A stretch of 5,389 nucleotides of DNA from an uncultured Clostridia bacterium (GTDB taxonomy: Bacteria > Bacillota > Clostridia > Oscillospirales > Butyricicoccaceae). The stretch lies in contig CALYTA010000088.1 of the NCBI GenBank assembly GCA_945486175.1, positions 1 to 5,389 of the forward strand, written 5' to 3'. A model generated the notes under the pieces. The model ran no database searches. It saw only the letters and a program-made list of their open reading frames with translations, and was not told the DNA's origin. Within the stretch, counting starts at the first letter, position 1, and every line of letters begins with the position of its first letter. This document shows positions 1 to 5,389 of the stretch, piece after piece. A program made the translations under genes and the position numbers.

Positions 1-10
1 GTTCCCTGCG

Positions 11-30
11 CGCGCCGGTTTCACGGCGCG
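11..30. other. GC-rich stem-loop near the left edge
   Basis: The arms CGCGCCG (11-17) and CGGCGCG (24-30) are perfectly complementary around the six-base loop GTTTCA. No T-run follows on either strand, so it is not a convincing intrinsic terminator. It could be a structural remnant of a gene end lying outside the window. The rest of 1-130 shows no gene I can support: the frames are open by chance in GC-rich DNA, with no start having a ribosome binding site and no recognisable protein. A T-rich patch at 105-121 and the palindrome GAACCGGTTC (66-75) are the only other visible items. Confidence 0.4.
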
Positions 31-134
31 AGCCAGACCCGCAGAAGGAGCCGCTTGGATTGCACGAACCGGTTCCGTCTCTCCTCTGTGCGCGTCGGCA
101 CTACTTTTTCCGTTGTTTTTATGCGCAATTTCCG

Positions 135-163
135 TTGTCCAGCACGAAATGCTATGATATACT
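135..163 (+). promoter_or_regulatory. Sigma-A type promoter of the lepA operon
   Basis: A -35 box TTGTCC (135-140) is followed by a 17-base spacer and a -10 box TATACT (158-163, five of six consensus bases). TGA directly before the -10 box supplies the extended -10 TG motif. Transcription would start near 170, giving lepA a leader of about 85 nt. It is the only good promoter seen before lepA, and the tight spacing of the next four genes suggests that it serves all of them. Confidence 0.75.
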
Positions 164-178
164 AGTATTTACGATAAA

Positions 179-239
179 ACGGCGGGCATACCTGTCGCCG
201 TGAACGCCTGCCGCAGAGCAGCTTCTCCTGCTGTGCGGC
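179..239 (+). promoter_or_regulatory. lepA leader with two stem-loops
   Basis: The predicted leader holds two hairpins. The first pairs ACGGCG (179-184) with CGCCGT (196-201) around an 11-base loop. The second pairs GCCGCA (210-215) with TGCGGC (234-239) and, after one G-G mismatch, AGCAG (217-221) with CTGCT (228-232) around the loop CTTCTC. The second ends two bases before the AAAAGGAG ribosome binding site (242-249), so it could affect ribosome access or mRNA stability. Neither is followed by a T-run, so I do not call an attenuator. No known riboswitch class is recognised. Confidence 0.45.
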
Positions 240-254
240 GCAAAAGGAGCAATC

Positions 255-2066
255 ATGAAAGACCAATCTCTCATCCGCAATTTTTCGATTGTGGCGCACA
301 TCGACCACGGCAAATCCACACTGGCTGACCGCCTGCTGGAGCAATGCCATACCGTCACCCAGCGCGAAATGGAAAGCCAGCTGCTGGACAATATGGATCT
401 GGAACGTGAGCGCGGCATTACGATCAAAGCCCGTGCCGTGCGCATGGACTATGAAGCGCAGGACGGGAAAACATATCAGATGAACCTGATCGACACGCCC
501 GGCCATGTCGACTTCAATTATGAGGTATCGCGCTCACTCGCTGCATGTGAGGGCGCTGTGCTCGTCGTCGATGCCACACAGGGCATTGAGGCGCAGACAC
601 TTGCCAACACCTATCTCGCCATTGAGCACGGTCTGGAGGTCCTGCCGGTCATCAATAAAATTGACCTGCCTTCCGCCGATCCGGCGCGTGCCAAGCATGA
701 AATCGAAGACATCATCGGCATTCCCGCAGAGGATGCGCCGGAGGTCTCCGCGAAAATGGGCATCAACATCGAAGAGGTGCTCGAACGCATTGTTACCGAC
801 ATCCCCGCGCCGGACGGCGATCAGAATGCGCCGCTGCGCGCTCTGATCTTCGACAGCCAGTATGATGCATACCGCGGTGTCATCGTCTATGTCCGCGTCA
901 TGGAGGGCTGTATTAAGCCCGGCATGAAGGTTACCATGATGGCGACCGGTGCACAGTTCCAGGTGGTCGAAGCCGGTTATATGCGCCCGCTGTCACTGGA
1001 GCCGTCCGCGGACGGCCTGTGTGCCGGTGAAGTCGGCTATTTCACCGCTTCCATTAAAAATGTATCCGATACGCGCGTCGGTGATACCGTCACCGGTACG
1101 GAAAACCGTGCATCTGAGCCGCTGCCCGGCTACCGCAAGGTACAGCCGATGGTCTTTTCCGGTGTCTATCCGGCGGACAGCGCACGTTATCCCGACCTGC
1201 GCGATGCACTGGAAAAGCTCCAGCTGAATGATGCCTCGCTGACCTTTGAGCCGGAAAGCTCGATTGCACTCGGCTTTGGCTTCCGCTGCGGCTTCCTCGG
1301 TCTGCTGCATATGGAAATCATTCAGGAGCGCCTGGAACGCGAATATGACCTCGACCTCATCACCACCGCGCCCAGCGTTATCTACAAAATCAAGCGCACC
1401 GACGGCGAGGAGGAATATATCGACAATCCGCTCAATTATCCCGACCCGACCACGCTGGACTACGCCGAAGAGCCATATGTCAAGGCGAGCATCATGACGC
1501 CGAGCGAATATGTCGGCAACATCATGGACCTGTGTCAGGAGCGCCGCGGCATTTATAAGGATATGCAGTACATCGATACCGACCGTGTCGAGCTGCACTA
1601 TGAGCTGCCGCTGGGCGAAATCATCTATGATTTCTTCGATGCGCTCAAATCGCGCACGCGCGGTTATGCCTCGCTCGATTACGAGCTGATCGGCTACCGC
1701 AAGTCCGATCTGGTCAAGCTGGATGTCCTGCTCAACGGCGACCCGGTCGATGCGCTGTCATTCATCGTGCATACGGAAAAGGCATATGGACGCGCGCGCA
1801 AAATCGTCGAAAAGCTGAAGGAAAACATCCCGCGCCAGCTGTTCGAGGTTCCGGTACAGGCTGCCATCGGCAACAAGATCATTGCGCGTGAGACCATCAA
1901 GGCAATGCGCAAGGATGTCCTTGCCAAGTGCTATGGCGGTGACATCACCCGAAAGAAAAAGCTGCTGGAAAAGCAGAAGGAAGGCAAAAAGCGCATGCGT
2001 GCGCTCGGTTCCGTCCAGGTGCCGCAGGAGGCCTTCATGGCAGTGCTCAAGCTGGATGAAGAATAA
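255..2066 (+). CDS. lepA: Elongation factor 4 (LepA), ribosomal GTPase
   Basis: This is a full-length LepA/EF4 of 603 residues, the usual size. LepA is a cytosolic membrane-associated GTPase of the EF-G family. It binds the ribosome and is linked to back-translocation of stalled ribosomes and to initiation or 30S assembly; its exact physiological role is debated. All G motifs are visible: AHIDHGKST (14-22), RGITIK (53-58), DTPGH (80-84), NKID (134-137) and SAK (165-167). The EF-G-like core includes GFRCGFLG (342-349). The LepA-specific C-terminal domain ends with the family signature around [10 protein letters not shown] (from 560) and GKKRMRALG. Start ATG 255 is supported by AGGAG five bases upstream and by the normal LepA N-terminus. 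First gene of the operon; it overlaps hemW by 11 bp. Confidence 0.98.
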   Translation: MKDQSLIRNFSIVAHIDHGKSTLADRLLEQCHTVTQREMESQLLDNMDLERERGITIKARAVRMDYEAQDGKTYQMNLIDTPGHVDFNYEVSRSLAACEGAVLVVDATQGIEAQTLANTYLAIEHGLEVLPVINKIDLPSADPARAKHEIEDIIGIPAEDAPEVSAKMGINIEEVLERIVTDIPAPDGDQNAPLRALIFDSQYDAYRGVIVYVRVMEGCIKPGMKVTMMATGAQFQVVEAGYMRPLSLEPSADGLCAGEVGYFTASIKNVSDTRVGDTVTGTENRASEPLPGYRKVQPMVFSGVYPADSARYPDLRDALEKLQLNDASLTFEPESSIALGFGFRCGFLGLLHMEIIQERLEREYDLDLITTAPSVIYKIKRTDGEEEYIDNPLNYPDPTTLDYAEEPYVKASIMTPSEYVGNIMDLCQERRGIYKDMQYIDTDRVELHYELPLGEIIYDFFDALKSRTRGYASLDYELIGYRKSDLVKLDVLLNGDPVDALSFIVHTEKAYGRARKIVEKLKENIPRQLFEVPVQAAIGNKIIARETIKAMRKDVLAKCYGGDITRKKKLLEKQKEGKKRMRALGSVQVPQEAFMAVLKLDEE

Positions 2067-3177
2067 TCTGGGTATCTATATCCATGTGCCGTTCTGCGCG
2101 GCAAAATGCGCCTACTGTGATTTCTATTCCGTCGCGGGACAGCCGCAGCACCGGGATGCCTATGTGCGCCGCCTGCTGGAGCAGCTCGTCCAGGCCGCGC
2201 CGGACTGCACCGGTTACACCATCGATACGATTTACTTCGGCGGCGGCACGCCCAGCCTGCTGGGCGGTGCGCGCATCGCGCGCACACTGGACGAGCTGCG
2301 GCGGCGGTATGCCATCGCGCCAGATGCGGAAATCACCGTGGAAGCCAATCCGGATTCCATGACGGATGAATTTCTGTCGGTTTCGCGCGAAGCAGGTGTG
2401 AACCGCCTGTCGATGGGCATTCAGTCCGCGCATGACAACGAGCTGCGCGCCCTCGGGCGCATTCACACATTTGCCCAGGCACAGGATGCCTTTTCACGCG
2501 CCCGGCGCGCGGGTTTTGCCAACCTCAGCGTCGATCTGATGTATGCCCTGCCGGGGCAGACCATTGCGCAATTGGAACAATCCATTGACGCGCTGCTCGC
2601 GCTGAAACCGGAGCACCTGTCGTGCTATGGCCTGACCGTCGAGCCGCACACACCGCTCGGCCGCCGCAATCCCGTCCTGCCGGATGAGGACACGCAGGCG
2701 GACATGTATCTGCTGCTGTGCGAAAAAATGGCACAGGCAGGCTTTGAACACTACGAAATTTCCAATTTTGCGCGCGGAAGGCGCTTCCGCAGCCGCCACA
2801 ACAGCCGGTACTGGGCACAGTCGCCGTATCTCGGCTTTGGCCCCGGTGCACACGCCGATTTCGGCGGGCAGCGCATGGAATGGCCGCGTGACCTCGGCGC
2901 ATGGCTGGCAGGCACCGCCCGCCCGGTCATCGAAGACGACCATATCGACCGCGCATTGGAATATATCATGCTCTCTCTCCGCACTTCGGACGGCTGGGAT
3001 GCAGCATACTACCGCGCCGCATTCGGGCGCGATCCCACTCCCATTGAGCAGGCGCTTTCCGCCCTGCCATCCACCCATATCAGTCATACAGGAAGCTGCT
3101 GGCATCTCACTGACGCCGGATTCCTGATTTCCAACCCCATTATTCTCACCGCACTCGATGCGGCTGAAACGCACTAG
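2056..3177 (+). CDS. hemW: HemW-type radical SAM heme chaperone
   Basis: A 373-residue radical SAM protein of the HemN/HemW superfamily. The cluster motif is CAAKCAYC (Cys14, Cys18, Cys21) followed by DF; the fourth cysteine of true HemN (CxxxCxxCxC) is absent. Other motifs are GGGTPS (62-67), VEANP (95-99), LSMGIQS (118-124), the HemW heme-binding HNxxYW (HNSRYW, 248-253), GFGPGAH (260-266) and a HemN C-terminal domain with EYIMLSLR (302-309). HemW is known to bind heme and deliver it to hemoproteins, so older labels 'oxygen-independent coproporphyrinogen III oxidase' are probably wrong here. ATG 2056 lies inside the end of lepA; upstream in-frame codons only read lepA DNA out of frame. No strong Shine-Dalgarno sits at normal spacing (a GGAGG lies about 25 bases upstream), so translation is probably coupled to lepA. 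Confidence 0.95.
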   Translation: MKNNLGIYIHVPFCAAKCAYCDFYSVAGQPQHRDAYVRRLLEQLVQAAPDCTGYTIDTIYFGGGTPSLLGGARIARTLDELRRRYAIAPDAEITVEANPDSMTDEFLSVSREAGVNRLSMGIQSAHDNELRALGRIHTFAQAQDAFSRARRAGFANLSVDLMYALPGQTIAQLEQSIDALLALKPEHLSCYGLTVEPHTPLGRRNPVLPDEDTQADMYLLLCEKMAQAGFEHYEISNFARGRRFRSRHNSRYWAQSPYLGFGPGAHADFGGQRMEWPRDLGAWLAGTARPVIEDDHIDRALEYIMLSLRTSDGWDAAYYRAAFGRDPTPIEQALSALPSTHISHTGSCWHLTDAGFLISNPIILTALDAAETH

Positions 3178-3189
3178 GAGGAAACAAAC

Positions 3190-3462
3190 ATGCGTGCAAT
3201 GTTAACTGTAGCAGGTAAGGACCGTACCGGCGTTATCGCCCGGATTTCCAACACCCTGAGCAATCATTCCGTCAACATCGTTGATGTCCGCCAGAACATC
3301 ATGGGCGGCGACCTGTTCGCCATGATTATGCTCGTCGAGCTGGAAAACTGTGACATCAGCTTCCCGGCCCTGACTGCACAGCTGGAAGCAGACGGTGTCG
3401 AGCTGGGCATGAAGGTGCATCTGATGCATGAGGATATTTTCAACGCCATGCACCGCATCTGA
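3190..3462 (+). CDS. UPF0237 ACT-domain protein
   Basis: A 90-residue protein made of a single ACT domain, matching the UPF0237 family in length and pattern. The N-terminal strand is followed by [12 protein letters not shown] (9-20), the usual ACT ligand-loop and first-helix region, then [12 protein letters not shown] (29-40), strands around FAMIMLVEL and a second helix. ACT domains typically bind amino acids or similar small ligands as dimers and regulate a partner; the ligand here is unknown. There is no signal peptide or membrane segment, so it is cytosolic. AGGAGG (3176-3181), which includes the last bases of the hemW stop, sits eight bases before the ATG. Only 14 bases separate it from the UPF0210 gene. 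This adjacency recurs in many Firmicutes and, as I recall, in Streptococcus pneumoniae (SP0238/SP0239), so a functional pair is likely. Confidence 0.92.
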   Translation: MRAMLTVAGKDRTGVIARISNTLSNHSVNIVDVRQNIMGGDLFAMIMLVELENCDISFPALTAQLEADGVELGMKVHLMHEDIFNAMHRI

Positions 3463-3476
3463 GAGGAGTCCGCACT

Positions 3477-4835
3477 ATGATTAACAGCTTTGACATCCTG
3501 GAAACCATCAAGATGATCGAGGATGAGCATCTGGATATCCGTACCATTACAATGGGTATCTCCCTGCTCGACTGCATCTCCGATGACATCAATGCGGTTT
3601 CCGACAAAATTTATGAGAAAATCACGCGCAAGGCGGAAAATCTGGTCAAGACCGGCGAACAGATTGAATCTGAACTCGGCATTCCGATCATCCACAAGCG
3701 CATTTCCGTCACCCCGATTTCCATGATCGGCGCGGCAACCGACGCAACCTCATATGTCCCGCTGGCACAGGCACTCAACCGCGCGGCGGAAACCTGTGGC
3801 GTCAACTTTGTCGGCGGCTTTTCCGCCCTCGTGCAGAAGGGCTTTGCCAAGGGCGATGAGATCCTGATCCGTTCCATTCCGGAAGCGCTGGCTACCACTG
3901 ATCTGGTATGCTCCTCCGTCAATGTCGCATCCACCAAGGCGGGTATCAATCTGGACGCTGTCCGCATGATGGGTGAGGTCGTCCGCAAAACCGCAGAGCT
4001 GACTGCTGACCAGCAGTGCATCGGCGCAGGCAAGCTGGTTGTCTTCGCCAATGCCGTCGAGGACAATCCGTTCATGGCAGGTGCCTTCCACGGTGTCGGT
4101 GAAGCGGACTGTGTGCTGAATGTCGGCGTATCCGGCCCGGGCGTTGTCCATTCCGCCATCCGCCGTGCAGGCGACTGCTCCATCAATGAAGTCGCGGATA
4201 TCATCAAGAAGACTGCATTCAAGATCACGCGTATGGGCCAGCTGGTCGGCGCAATCGCATCGGAGCGCCTCGGCGTGCCGTTTGGCATTGTCGACCTGTC
4301 GCTCGCACCGACCCCGGCTGTCGGCGACTCGGTCGCCCGCATTCTGGAGGAAGTCGGTCTGGAGTGCTGCGGCACACACGGCACAACGGCAATTCTCGCC
4401 ATGCTGAACGACGCGGTCAAGAAGGGCGGCGTCATGGCATCCGCTTCGGTCGGCGGTCTGTCCGGCGCATTTATCCCGGTCTCGGAAGACGAGGGCATGA
4501 TTCACGCCGTACAGGAAGGCGCGCTGCATCTGGACAAGCTGGAAGCAATGACTGCGGTCTGCTCCGTCGGTCTGGATATGATCGCCATTCCGGGCGACAC
4601 GCCGGCAGAAACCATTGCCGCCATCATTGCGGATGAAGCTGCCATCGGTGTTGTCAACTGCAAGACCACCGCTGTCCGTGTCATCCCGGCCATCGGCCAC
4701 AAGGTTGGCGATGAACTGGAATTCGGCGGCCTGCTGGGTTCTGCTCCGGTTATGGATGTGCATCCGTTCTCCTCTGCGAAATTCATCAACCGCGGCGGAC
4801 GTATCCCCGCGCCGATGCATTCGCTCAAGAACTGA
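3477..4835 (+). CDS. UPF0210 / DUF711 family protein
   Basis: A 452-residue cytosolic protein that I assign to UPF0210 (DUF711) on length, overall pattern and the preceding UPF0237 partner. Recognisable blocks are SMIGAATDA in the N-terminal third, [15 protein letters not shown] (about 143-157), SGPGVVH (219-225), [25 protein letters not shown] (297-305), [14 protein letters not shown] and the C-terminal GGRIPAP (440-446). The many glycine- and serine-rich loops suggest a ligand- or phosphate-binding enzyme-like fold, but no reaction is established for the family that I can name with confidence. GAGGAG (3463-3468) lies eight bases before ATG 3477. No truncation or frameshift is visible. It is the last well-supported gene of the lepA operon. 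A role in amino-acid-linked regulation through the ACT partner is inference only. Confidence 0.93.
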   Translation: MINSFDILETIKMIEDEHLDIRTITMGISLLDCISDDINAVSDKIYEKITRKAENLVKTGEQIESELGIPIIHKRISVTPISMIGAATDATSYVPLAQALNRAAETCGVNFVGGFSALVQKGFAKGDEILIRSIPEALATTDLVCSSVNVASTKAGINLDAVRMMGEVVRKTAELTADQQCIGAGKLVVFANAVEDNPFMAGAFHGVGEADCVLNVGVSGPGVVHSAIRRAGDCSINEVADIIKKTAFKITRMGQLVGAIASERLGVPFGIVDLSLAPTPAVGDSVARILEEVGLECCGTHGTTAILAMLNDAVKKGGVMASASVGGLSGAFIPVSEDEGMIHAVQEGALHLDKLEAMTAVCSVGLDMIAIPGDTPAETIAAIIADEAAIGVVNCKTTAVRVIPAIGHKVGDELEFGGLLGSAPVMDVHPFSSAKFINRGGRIPAPMHSLKN

Positions 4836-4840
4836 CCGGT

Positions 4841-4942
4841 ATGAAACAGGTCAAACGGCTCTGGCGGCGGTTCCGTGCATGGTATGCTGCCGGTATGTTC
4901 GGCATGACTGCCCTGCTCGGGCTGCTCGGACGAAAAAAGTAA
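4841..4942 (+). CDS. Possible 33-residue cationic hydrophobic peptide
   Basis: This short reading frame begins five bases after the UPF0210 stop. The peptide starts MKQVKRLWRRFRAWYAAG, continues with a hydrophobic segment (MFGMTALLGLLG) and ends GRKK, so a basic head and tail flank a core of about 17 residues rich in aromatic and aliphatic side chains. That layout resembles small membrane-associated or amphipathic peptides. Against it, there is no convincing Shine-Dalgarno before ATG 4841, so expression would depend on coupling to the preceding stop, and I recognise no family. Its last codons (CGA AAA AAG TAA) double as the T-rich tail of the minus-strand terminator proposed for the toxin mRNA. 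It may be a chance frame. Confidence 0.35.
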   Translation: MKQVKRLWRRFRAWYAAGMFGMTALLGLLGRKK

Positions 4943-4987
4943 ACAAATACAGGCGCATGGCTGCGGAATACTCCGCCCGTGCGCCTG
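4934..4987 (-). terminator. Hairpin with minus-strand T-rich tail, likely end of toxin mRNA
   Basis: The arms CAGGCGCA (4950-4957) and TGCGCCTG (4980-4987) are perfectly complementary, and inside them GCGGA (4963-4967) pairs with TCCGC (4972-4976). Read on the minus strand, the stem is followed by TATTTGTTTACTTTTTT, a fair intrinsic-terminator tail. On the plus strand what follows (CTTGACAATTTG) is a poor T-run and is already the -35 box of the antitoxin promoter. I therefore assign it mainly to the leftward toxin transcript. Weak use as the end of the lepA operon is possible. Confidence 0.55.
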
Positions 4988-4988
4988 C

Positions 4989-5017
4989 TTGACAATTTGC
5001 CAGAAACATAGTATTCT
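4989..5017 (+). promoter_or_regulatory. Promoter of the antisense RNA (antitoxin)
   Basis: A perfect -35 box TTGACA (4989-4994) is followed by a 17-base spacer and TATTCT (5012-5017, four of six consensus bases, with the key first TA and last T). The predicted start is about 5024. No open reading frame with a ribosome binding site follows before the terminator at 5074-5116, so the product should be a non-coding RNA. Confidence 0.75.
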
Positions 5018-5023
5018 GTAAAT

Positions 5024-5118
5024 ACAAAAACGAGGCACACCGACAGACGGCTAGCCCTCACTTACTAACAGATAAGTAATCCGCCTTGGGTGAGAAATAA
5101 GGCGGGTTACTTTTTTAT
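5024..5118 (+). ncRNA. Predicted antisense RNA antitoxin of a type I TA locus
   Basis: A plus-strand RNA of about 95 nt is bounded by the promoter at 4989-5017 and the intrinsic terminator at 5074-5116. It is complementary to the predicted 3' untranslated part of the toxin mRNA and to the last four codons or so of the toxin gene (5107-5118). This is the layout known for txpA/ratA-type systems, where the antitoxin overlaps the 3' end of the toxin message and promotes its decay. The 5' half is largely unstructured, with ACTTA (5060-5064) able to pair with TAAGT (5073-5077) as a weak alternative to the terminator stem. The exact ends are inferred from motifs, and the toxin must be transcribed past 5107 for the pairing to be extensive. 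Confidence 0.65.
5074..5116 (+). terminator. Strong intrinsic terminator of the antisense RNA
   Basis: The 14-bp stem pairs AAGTAA-T-CCGCCTT (5074-5087) with AAGGCGG-G-TTACTT (5099-5112), where the T/G opposition is a wobble pair in RNA. The 11-base loop is GGGTGAGAAAT. The T-run at 5111-5116 overlaps the stem end and is followed by ATTATC. On the minus strand the wobble becomes a C/A mismatch and no T-run follows, so toxin transcription should pass through it. Confidence 0.85.
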
Positions 5119-5190
5119 TATCTGGATAACCAGACTGATTATGCCGATGAGTACCATCGTATACGCAAACAGCGCTTCGTATGTAACCAT
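5107..5190 (-). CDS. Holin-like type I toxin, 27 residues
   Basis: A 27-residue peptide is encoded from ATG at 5190 to TAA at 5107. It begins MVTYEALFAY, continues as one uninterrupted hydrophobic helix (TMVLIGIISLVIQII) and ends in KK. The (T)YEAL start, the single membrane helix with ISLVI and the short lysine tail are the hallmark of the small 'putative holin-like toxin' family of Firmicutes (Hol_Tox, TxpA-like). Such peptides insert in the cell membrane and are toxic when overproduced. A strong Shine-Dalgarno, GGGGGAGGG (5207-5199 on the minus strand), lies eight bases before the ATG. The gene has its own promoter at 5303-5331 and a converging antisense RNA. Its final AAA AAG TAA codons are the complement of the antisense terminator T-run. 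A chance ORF is unlikely given the family match and flanking signals. Confidence 0.85.
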   Translation of the reverse strand: MVTYEALFAYTMVLIGIISLVIQIIKK

Positions 5191-5296
5191 CAGGGCAGCC
5201 CTCCCCCGTTTTCAAAACTTCGGAGGGCAAAAGTAACTGCCCTCCGTCCGTATGTGGAAAGAGGGCCATCCGCCTGCCGTTGTGATATGCCTCGCA
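5191..5296 (-). promoter_or_regulatory. Structured toxin mRNA leader with switchable Shine-Dalgarno
   Basis: Read leftward, the leader holds four alternating complementary segments: GCCCTC (5266-5261), GAGGGC (5244-5239), GCCCTC (5228-5223) and GAGGGC (5203-5198), the last lying within the Shine-Dalgarno. Segments 2 and 3 form a perfect 9-bp hairpin (5246-5238 with 5229-5221), leaving the Shine-Dalgarno free. Segments 3 and 4 pair over 7 bp (GCCCTCC with GGAGGGC) and would hide it, while segment 1 can occupy segment 2. A local AGGG-CTG-CCCT hairpin (5202-5192) may also mask it. GTTTTGAAAAC lies between segments 3 and 4. These pairings are read by eye; no energies were computed. Confidence 0.6.
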
Positions 5297-5302
5297 GTTT
5301 TT

Positions 5303-5331
5303 ATCTTACCAGACGCGCTGAATACCGTCAA
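5303..5331 (-). promoter_or_regulatory. Promoter of the toxin gene
   Basis: On the minus strand, TTGACG (5331-5326) is followed by a 17-base spacer and TAAGAT (5308-5303). TGG directly before the -10 box gives an extended -10 motif. The predicted start is near 5296, so the toxin leader would be about 106 nt, long for a 27-codon gene but typical of regulated type I toxins. No operator-like inverted repeat overlaps the boxes. Confidence 0.7.
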
Positions 5332-5340
5332 GAACAGCAA

Positions 5341-5381
5341 AGCCTGTACATTGCATATTGCAATATACAGGCTCTTTTTTT
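5341..5381 (+). terminator. Intrinsic terminator at the right edge
   Basis: AGCCTGTA (5341-5348) pairs with TACAGGCT (5366-5373), and after one C/A mismatch ATTGCA (5350-5355) pairs with TGCAAT (5359-5364) around the loop TAT. A run of seven T follows (5375-5381). This is a strong plus-strand terminator, but no plus-strand gene is visible between 5118 and 5341. On the minus strand the tail (TTGCTGTTCTTG) is weak, so it could only poorly end a gene coming from the right. Outside the toxin unit I see nothing else in 5332-5389. Confidence 0.8.
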
Positions 5382-5389
5382 ATTCAATT

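Noticed and set aside
66..75. Perfect palindrome GAACCGGTTC as an operator
   Set aside because: It lies about 60 bases upstream of the lepA -35 box, occurs once, and no matching regulator is nearby; chance is adequate.
94..121. GTGC/GCAC stem followed by T-rich DNA as a terminator of an upstream gene
   Set aside because: Only four base pairs can form and the T-rich stretch is interrupted; the support is too weak for a feature.
993..1598. A 201-codon minus-strand frame opposite lepA
   Set aside because: lepA is complete and strongly conserved here; the opposite frame is a by-product of its codon bias.
1882..2055. N-terminal extension of the hemW frame upstream of ATG 2056
   Set aside because: The extra residues are lepA DNA read out of frame and do not resemble any HemW N-terminus, which begins a few residues before GIYIHVPFC.
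2056..3177. Annotation as oxygen-independent coproporphyrinogen III oxidase (HemN)
   Set aside because: The fourth cysteine of the HemN CxxxCxxCxC motif is absent and the HemW HNxxYW motif is present.
3750..4820. A 356-codon frame on the minus strand opposite the UPF0210 gene
   Set aside because: It is a shadow of the real gene: the plus-strand frame is a full-length conserved family member, and the minus frame has a low-complexity composition and no ribosome site.
5051..5269. A 72-codon minus-strand frame starting at 5269 and running through the toxin gene in another frame
   Set aside because: Its sequence is not membrane-like and matches nothing I know, and its ribosome site is weak. The holin-like toxin in the other frame explains the region. 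A short leader peptide from this ATG stays possible, since it starts inside the toxin leader.
1..5389. CRISPR arrays, insertion sequences, tRNA or rRNA genes
   Set aside because: No spaced direct repeats, transposase-like protein, terminal repeats or cloverleaf sequence were seen on either strand.

Overview
The window looks like a chromosomal segment from a fairly GC-rich member of the Firmicutes, class Clostridia. An Oscillospiraceae/Butyricicoccaceae-like gut anaerobe is my guess, made from codon use and gene content, not from a search. The gene order lepA-hemW, the AGGAGG-type ribosome binding sites, the UPF0237/UPF0210 pair and a Gram-positive holin-like toxin all fit this.

Positions 1-254 hold no gene that I can support. 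They contain a GC-rich stem-loop near the left edge, a good extended -10 promoter (135-163) and a leader of about 85 nt with two stem-loops. From there a compact plus-strand operon runs: lepA (255-2066, translation elongation factor 4), hemW (2056-3177, radical-SAM heme chaperone, overlapping lepA by 11 bp), a UPF0237 ACT-domain protein (3190-3462) and a UPF0210/DUF711 protein (3477-4835). A possible 33-residue cationic hydrophobic peptide (4841-4942) follows five bases later. The first two genes deal with translation and heme delivery. The second two are a conserved pair of unknown function, plausibly a ligand sensor and its partner.

Positions 4943-5389 look like empty intergenic DNA but hold the most interesting content: a complete-looking type I toxin-antitoxin locus. 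A 27-residue holin-like toxin is encoded on the minus strand (5190-5107). Its own promoter (TTGACG-N17-TAAGAT, extended -10) lies at 5303-5331, which leaves a 5' leader of about 106 nt. On the plus strand a second promoter (TTGACA-N17-TATTCT, 4989-5017) would drive a short RNA of about 95 nt (about 5024-5118). That RNA ends at a strong intrinsic terminator lying on the last codons of the toxin gene. The toxin message should continue through this region to a hairpin with a T-rich minus-strand tail (4987-4934), so the whole small RNA would be antisense to the 3' part of the toxin mRNA. The toxin leader has four alternating GCCCTC/GAGGGC segments, the last being the Shine-Dalgarno itself. It also has a hairpin loop with nine bases complementary to the toxin stop-codon region. 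Both suggest a conformational switch over toxin translation. A further orphan plus-strand terminator closes the window (5341-5381).
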